Position numbers and translations under genes: made by a program. From the NCBI GenBank assembly GCA_019339365.1, contig CP079860.1:496001-560000 (forward strand): a DNA stretch of 64,000 bases, read 5' to 3'. Every line of letters begins with the position of its first letter. The first letter of the stretch is position 1. Source of the DNA: Vibrio neptunius (GTDB taxonomy: Bacteria > Pseudomonadota > Gammaproteobacteria > Enterobacterales > Vibrionaceae). The notes under the pieces were generated by a model that was given only the letters and a program-made list of their open reading frames with translations, did no database searches and was not told the DNA's origin. Of the stretch, positions 60,113 through 64,000 are shown piece by piece.

Positions 60113-61047
60113 ATGAAAGATATCAATGAAATTGCCTCTTCTTGGAAGCAAAAAGTCAGGATAAGCCCGCTCAAACAACTCAACAGGTTACCAAACCTAG
60201 CATCCCCGTTGTTCAGCAAACTCAAACGCCTGCTACACCTGCAACCAGCTCAAACCAAATGCAAGTCAGCGGCGAGTTCAATCAGGATTTGAAGGATGTG
60301 CTTCGTCCCTATTCTGTAGAGCAACGCAAGCACATCATGGGTTTCTTTGGCAAAATGCAGGAGAACTTCTCCACCCAGTTCACTCACATGTATGGCTCAG
60401 AGCCGGATGATGAATTTGCCGCGTTTGCCTCTGAGCTTTCCATCGATGATGTTGAGCGCATTGTTCATCATCTACGTGAGCGATTGGTAGCAGGTAAAGA
60501 GTGGCCGCCCGCGTTGGCTCTGCTCTCTATGCTGAAAGACCTACCGCTCAACAACGAAATTCTTGAAGCTCGCCATCGCATCCTTATCAAGAAAGATCCG
60601 CAAACTCGCGTTGAAAAGTACATCTTTAACCGTAAGAACAGCTACCTGAAATCACTGTCTGAGAAGAATCTCGCCGAAGAATTTAAAGTGCTGTACATCA
60701 ACGCCTATCAGGAAGTGCAAAACAACCTCGATCTGACACTCGACCAAAGAGAAAAAGACGTTGAGCAGAACGTGCTCAAAGTGGAACCTACGGACACTGA
60801 TCGTGAAATTGAACGTCGAATGACGCAAGGTATAAGGCCGAGCGGAAAAGTCGGAAGCATTCTTTCTCGTATTGATAAACTTCGTGGGGCGAGTGAAAGC
60901 ACGTCGGCAGAAAACGCATCGGAAGCCGCATGGGAAGAAGTGACGGAACCTACTAAACCAGTTAAACAAGACACGCTCGATCTTGAGCAACAAGCTTTGA
61001 TGGAACAGATTCTACGAGAAACAAACGGCGACAATGAGAACCTTTAA
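60113..61047 (+). CDS. Unknown protein with phage lambda P-like features, second gene of the set (N-terminus frameshifted)
   Basis: The open frame begins at a TTG at 60142. The better start is the ATG at 60113 (MKDINEIASSWKQK), which joins the frame if one A is added to the A5 run at 60150-60154. This gives about 311 residues. After a Gln/Pro/Thr-rich linker, a helical core reads RPYSVEQRKHIMGFFGKM, then SIDDVERIVHHLRERLVAGK and EWPPALALLSML. From memory, that order resembles phage P helicase loaders, where a W-x-PP-x-L segment follows a conserved helix; the next block (YIFNRKNSYLKSLSEKNLAE, EFKVLYINAYQEV) also fits. The C-terminus is charged. Overlaps the next gene by 14 nt. Assignment is speculative. 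Confidence 0.65.
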
Positions 61048-61711
61048 TATTCTGAAGAAAGAGCGAGATTTCTTTCTCGCGTCCACTGGGCGTTCACATT
61101 GTAAAATCATCATTGACGATTACAGTCGTGACTTGCCGCTCGGTGAAGTTGAGCTGCATGTTGAAGAAGTCTCGAACAAATACAAATACTACTCCAACGA
61201 AGCCATTTTCAAGCTCACCCTTCCCCTAAAAGAGCAAAGCAGTATCGACATTTGTACGCTCAGCAGCGGCCGTAAGAATCAATTTCTTTACAAGAAATGC
61301 CTGCGACTGGGCGGCAAATGGGAAACAATACTCGGCCAGTGGGTATTTTCCGCGTCAGTGGAGGATAAGGTGCGCGAACTGGAAAGTATTATCCGTTCTG
61401 AACAGCAGTACTTTGAGGTAACATTCAAAGAGACCGTGACTCTGACCAATCAAGAACTGACCTTGTTTGGCTATCCAGTGGTGCTTTCCTCGACTAGTTC
61501 ATCGGTGAAAACCTTGAAAGGCATCAGGTTACATCGTGGTGATATCGCCGTGATGGGAAATCGAACCGTCGTCGTCGCAGGAACGAAGATCCGACTATTT
61601 GTCCCATTGGAGATGAAAAACCACCCTGATTTTCGTGAAGATTACCTTTGTGCAACAGAGGTTGAGAAGAAGCGCAAACCTAACAAGAAAACGACTTACT
61701 CTTGGGAATAA
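61034..61711 (+). CDS. Unknown protein, third gene of the set
   Basis: 225 residues, no signal peptide or TM segment. No family recognised. One motif stands out: KKCLRLGGKWETILGQWVFS at about 89-108. It is a small LGGKW...WVF module that I recall from varied phage, plasmid and large-virus proteins of unknown function. The rest is beta-rich with a basic C-terminus (EKKRKPNKKTTYSWE). Its ATG lies inside the previous gene (14-nt overlap) without a clear ribosome-binding site, so it is probably translationally coupled. A terminator follows 30 nt after the stop, closing the three-gene unit. Confidence 0.7.
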   Translation: MRTFNILKKERDFFLASTGRSHCKIIIDDYSRDLPLGEVELHVEEVSNKYKYYSNEAIFKLTLPLKEQSSIDICTLSSGRKNQFLYKKCLRLGGKWETILGQWVFSASVEDKVRELESIIRSEQQYFEVTFKETVTLTNQELTLFGYPVVLSSTSSSVKTLKGIRLHRGDIAVMGNRTVVVAGTKIRLFVPLEMKNHPDFREDYLCATEVEKKRKPNKKTTYSWE

Positions 61712-61740
61712 GGTGGTTTGCTTCCTTTACAGCAAATCAG

Positions 61741-61762
61741 AAAAGGGCGCTCTGGCCCTTTT
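61741..61762. terminator. Bidirectional intrinsic terminator
   Basis: AAAAGGGC (61741-61748) pairs with GCCCTTTT (61755-61762). It lies between the convergent three-gene set and the histidine decarboxylase gene. Confidence 0.85.
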
Positions 61763-61767
61763 CATTG

Positions 61768-62923
61768 TTACCCTTTAGAGAGTACCATCTCCGCATATGC
61801 TTGCTCGCTCATCAAATCATCCAGAACTTGATTCAATTTTCTTCGGTTGCTCACTGTCTGACCTGCGATAATGATGTGTGCCATACCATTTGCAACCGCA
61901 AGATGGTGCTTTCTCCATATGGCTTCAGAAGGCTTGGGGAATACCACGATGGTTGAATTGGCATTTCTCCAGGCTGGAATATTATGCTGCTTAAGTACCT
62001 GAACCGTGTCCTCTGCCAATTCAAGACAGCTTTGAATTCGTTCTCTTTTTTTCTTGTTCGCTGGAACTTCGAATAAACTTCCATAGAAATAAAGGCGTTA
62101 AACCATTACGCGAGCCTGTGAGTGTTTTATCTGGCGCAGCAATGTATTCAATCTGATGGCTGATCTTATCGGTGTGCTCTTTCAACGCCAACACCATGCC
62201 ACATGGAATCGGAGAGCCCAACATTTTATGTCCGGATACTGATATGGAATCAATACCGTCTTTGAACGAAAATGGGGGTGGGTTGTCTACGTAAGGAATG
62301 ATCATGCCGTGAAACGCGGCGTCCGCATGGATGTAGTACTGATCGCGATCAAAGCCAGCGTTATACAATCGAGCCTGAATCTGCTCTAGATTATCTATCG
62401 CTCCGAACATAGTCGTGCCAATATTGGCGAAAATTATCGGTGGTTTATTCGGGTTTTCCTTAAGAGCGGACTCTAGCGCATCATAATCCATCTCACCATT
62501 CGCCTGAGACTCTACAACACAGTGCTCAACGTTGAGAAAGCGGACAATCTTCATTACTGAATAGTGGGTATCCTTGGAAAAATACACCACACCGTCAGGA
62601 AAGCGTTCGCGTGCCAAATAGCACCCGTACATATTACCTTCAGTGCCACCGTTAGTGACATACCCCCAAGCGTTCTCTGTGTTGGTGTGAAATAGCCGAC
62701 AAAAGTACTCAACAACATCCTGCTCAAAGGGAAAGGTATTCATTGGGTAGTTCGACGTTTCCGCCCAGTCACCCACATTATTAATAGAAAACTGGAAGAA
62801 AGACCATAGGTCCTGATAGTCGTAATCTGTCGCAACTGGATATCCCAACATCTGATGTTGGCTATCGAGACAAACTTTGTAAAACTCCCTAAGTCTTTGA
62901 GTATCATCATAAGAAAGCGGCAT
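61768..62923 (-). pseudogene. hdc: PLP-dependent histidine decarboxylase, frameshifted as read
   Basis: Would convert histidine to histamine. Start ATG at 62923 with AGGA seven bases upstream. The first frame (to 62021) holds YVTNGGTEGNMYGCYLARE, YFSKDTHYSV, ANIGTTMFGA, HADAAFHGMI and the PLP lysine K233 (ATG numbering) in SVSGHKMLGSP, all as in Morganella-type enzymes. It breaks after FLWKFIRSSSEQEKK. The C-terminal part (LELAEDTVQVLKQHNIPAWR, VVFPKPSEAIW) is in another frame ending at 61768. Deleting one A from the A7 run (T7 at 62046-62052) joins them as QEKRERIQSCLELAED, for about 384 residues against 378 in Morganella. No histidine/histamine antiporter or siderophore genes adjoin. Confidence 0.88.
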
Positions 62924-63129
62924 GTTCAATCCTTTACGTCCGATTTATCGACGTCTAAATGCCCTTTTCGACAAACAATTACAACAATAAATCGAACGCT
63001 AAATTCGGATGTGTGACTGGCGATAGGAAATTACTACATTTAGCTGATGAAACACTAAGAGAGCATCCATTTTAAATGTTATATATATCAATTATTTGAC
63101 ATTATAAACATTGACGTTTCTACTATTTT

Positions 63130-63660
63130 TCAATCTCTTAAATAATGACTTTGAACAATAGCTGCCAGATAGGTTTCACTCTTATACAGCTTGAAATTCA
63201 ATGGATTCACTAATTCACCAAACAGCGGCGCGCCACCACCAAGTAATACTGGAATCGTAGTGATGATCATCTCATCAATCAGGTCTTGCTGAAGGAAGCT
63301 CTGTACCGTTTTTCCACCATCAATGTAGAGATTTTTGTAACCCTGACCATTCAATTCCTCCAGTACACTCTCCAGAACACCTTTAACCAAAAAGACCTTG
63401 TCTTCATAACCTTCAGGCACCTTGTTCATTGTATCACTCAATACAAAAACAGGTTTGGAATAAGGCCACTCACCACCAAAGCCTAAAATCACATCCAATG
63501 TGTTTCGCCCCATCACGAGCGCATCGACGCGCTCCATGATGGTAGAGAACCCCATATCATGATTGTCTGGGTTCGGGACCGAATGTAGCCAATCAAGGCC
63601 ACCTTCTTTATCCGCGATATACCCGTCTAGACTAGTAGCAATAAACACGATGTTAGACAT
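63130..63660 (-). CDS. RibD C-terminal / dihydrofolate-reductase-like oxidoreductase
   Basis: 176 residues from the ATG at 63660, which has GGAG eight bases upstream. The fold signature is IVFIATSLDGYIADKEGGLD, then DALVMGRNTLDVILGF and NLYIDGGKTVQSFLQQDLID, as in the RibD C-terminal domain family (YwjB/YyaP-like). These bind NADPH, but the substrates are mostly unknown. It is divergent from a TetR-type gene with a perfect palindrome between them, so it is probably the regulator's target. Not a true folate-pathway DHFR by length and motifs. Confidence 0.9.
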   Translation of the reverse strand: MSNIVFIATSLDGYIADKEGGLDWLHSVPNPDNHDMGFSTIMERVDALVMGRNTLDVILGFGGEWPYSKPVFVLSDTMNKVPEGYEDKVFLVKGVLESVLEELNGQGYKNLYIDGGKTVQSFLQQDLIDEMIITTIPVLLGGGAPLFGELVNPLNFKLYKSETYLAAIVQSHYLRD

Positions 63661-63700
63661 AAAACAGCTCCGATAGTGATAGGTAAACGAACTCGACATT

Positions 63701-63725
63701 ATTAATTCTACAATGTAGAATTAAT
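63701..63725. promoter_or_regulatory. 25-bp perfect palindrome, probable TetR-family operator
   Basis: ATTAATTCTACA (63701-63712) and TGTAGAATTAAT (63714-63725) are exact inverted arms around one A. It lies 41 nt before the reductase start and 26 nt before the tetR start, a typical position for a shared autoregulatory operator. Confidence 0.85.
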
Positions 63726-63750
63726 GAAAGTACTATAACGAGATAACAAA

Positions 63751-64000
63751 ATGACTGTCAAGAAGAAACGCGGAAGACCAGAAGGATCAAAAGCTCAATT
63801 AGGTGAGGAACGCATTCTTTCGGTTGCAAAATCGATGATGAAAGAACAGGGAAAAATTCCCAGTATACGGGCACTTGCCAGCGAGTTAGATGTCGACGCT
63901 ATGGCCATCTATTACTATTTCAAGAACAAAGATGCGCTGCTGGAAGCCATCACGGTTTCCTTGATTGAAGACATCTATCTGCCTCGAACTAACCAAAACT
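63751..64000 (+). CDS. TetR-family transcriptional regulator, 3' part outside window
   Basis: 83 residues readable before the window ends. A basic N-terminus (MTVKKKRGRPEGSKA) is followed by a TetR DNA-binding domain: ERILSVAKSMMKEQGK, then SIRALASELDVDAMAIYYYF as the HTH with the characteristic Y-x-F-K-N-K-D-x-L end (YYYFKNKDALLEAI). It presumably represses itself and the divergent RibD-like reductase through the palindrome between them. The ligand-binding domain is outside the window. Confidence 0.9.
   Translation, partial: MTVKKKRGRPEGSKAQLGEERILSVAKSMMKEQGKIPSIRALASELDVDAMAIYYYFKNKDALLEAITVSLIEDIYLPRTNQN

Noticed and set aside
61702-61956. 84-codon plus-strand ORF after the third gene of the unknown set
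   Set aside because: It covers the terminator and is antisense to the conserved C-terminus of histidine decarboxylase.

Overview
The window reads as chromosomal DNA of a marine gammaproteobacterium, most probably a Vibrio or close relative. The main reasons are a giant type I secreted adhesin built from ~143-residue repeats of a kind I associate with Vibrio, a chromosomal CatB acetyltransferase very like the V. cholerae CatB9 type, and enterobacterial-type wecBC, aroG, ppsA/ppsR and cusCBA genes. The species cannot be fixed from sequence alone. I see no tRNA, rRNA, insertion sequence, integrase or CRISPR array.

Layout. 1-4100 (minus): end of a polysaccharide locus, with a Wzb-like phosphatase, WecB and WecC (UDP-ManNAcA precursor synthesis) and a glycosyltransferase cut by the window edge. 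4512-5841 (plus): a frameshifted C4-dicarboxylate transporter. 5911-19166 (minus): a LapA-type RTX adhesin of about 4,418 residues with an N-terminal retention module, LapG-type cleavage site, seven nearly identical 429-bp repeats, RTX nonapeptides and a type I secretion tail. As read it is split by one frameshift. It is divergent from an EAL cyclic-di-GMP phosphodiesterase (19517-21106), which fits c-di-GMP control of adhesion. 21154-26284: aldo/keto reductase, a small HTH protein, a secreted alpha-amylase, a small secreted protein, and aroG with a TyrR box. 26591-29926: a four-gene polar amino acid ABC transporter. 29940-37725 (minus): a caa3-type cytochrome c oxidase cluster (coxB-coxA-ctaG-coxC, then surf1, a CxxxC protein, ctaA, cyoE) with one opposing DUF2909-like gene. 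38083-46982: phospho-sugar mutase, EamA transporter, a frameshifted solute-binding protein, divergent ppsR/ppsA, and a YjiH-type membrane protein. 47161-48533: fpr and a thioesterase. 48542-55878: a copper-efflux operon behind a textbook MerR/CueR-type promoter with a 19-bp spacer. 56154-59334: pirin, CatB acetyltransferase, proline iminopeptidase-like hydrolase. 59428-61711: three tightly packed genes of unknown function with faint resemblance to phage-type replication-initiation proteins; this is the best candidate for something undescribed. 61768-64000: a frameshifted histidine decarboxylase, and a RibD/DHFR-like reductase divergent from a TetR regulator across a perfect 25-bp palindrome.

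A caution applies to the whole window. Six genes (C4-dicarboxylate transporter, adhesin, coxC, solute-binding protein, the middle gene of the unknown trio, histidine decarboxylase) each need exactly one base added or removed, always in a short homopolymer, to give full-length family members. That pattern looks more like sequencing error than gene decay.
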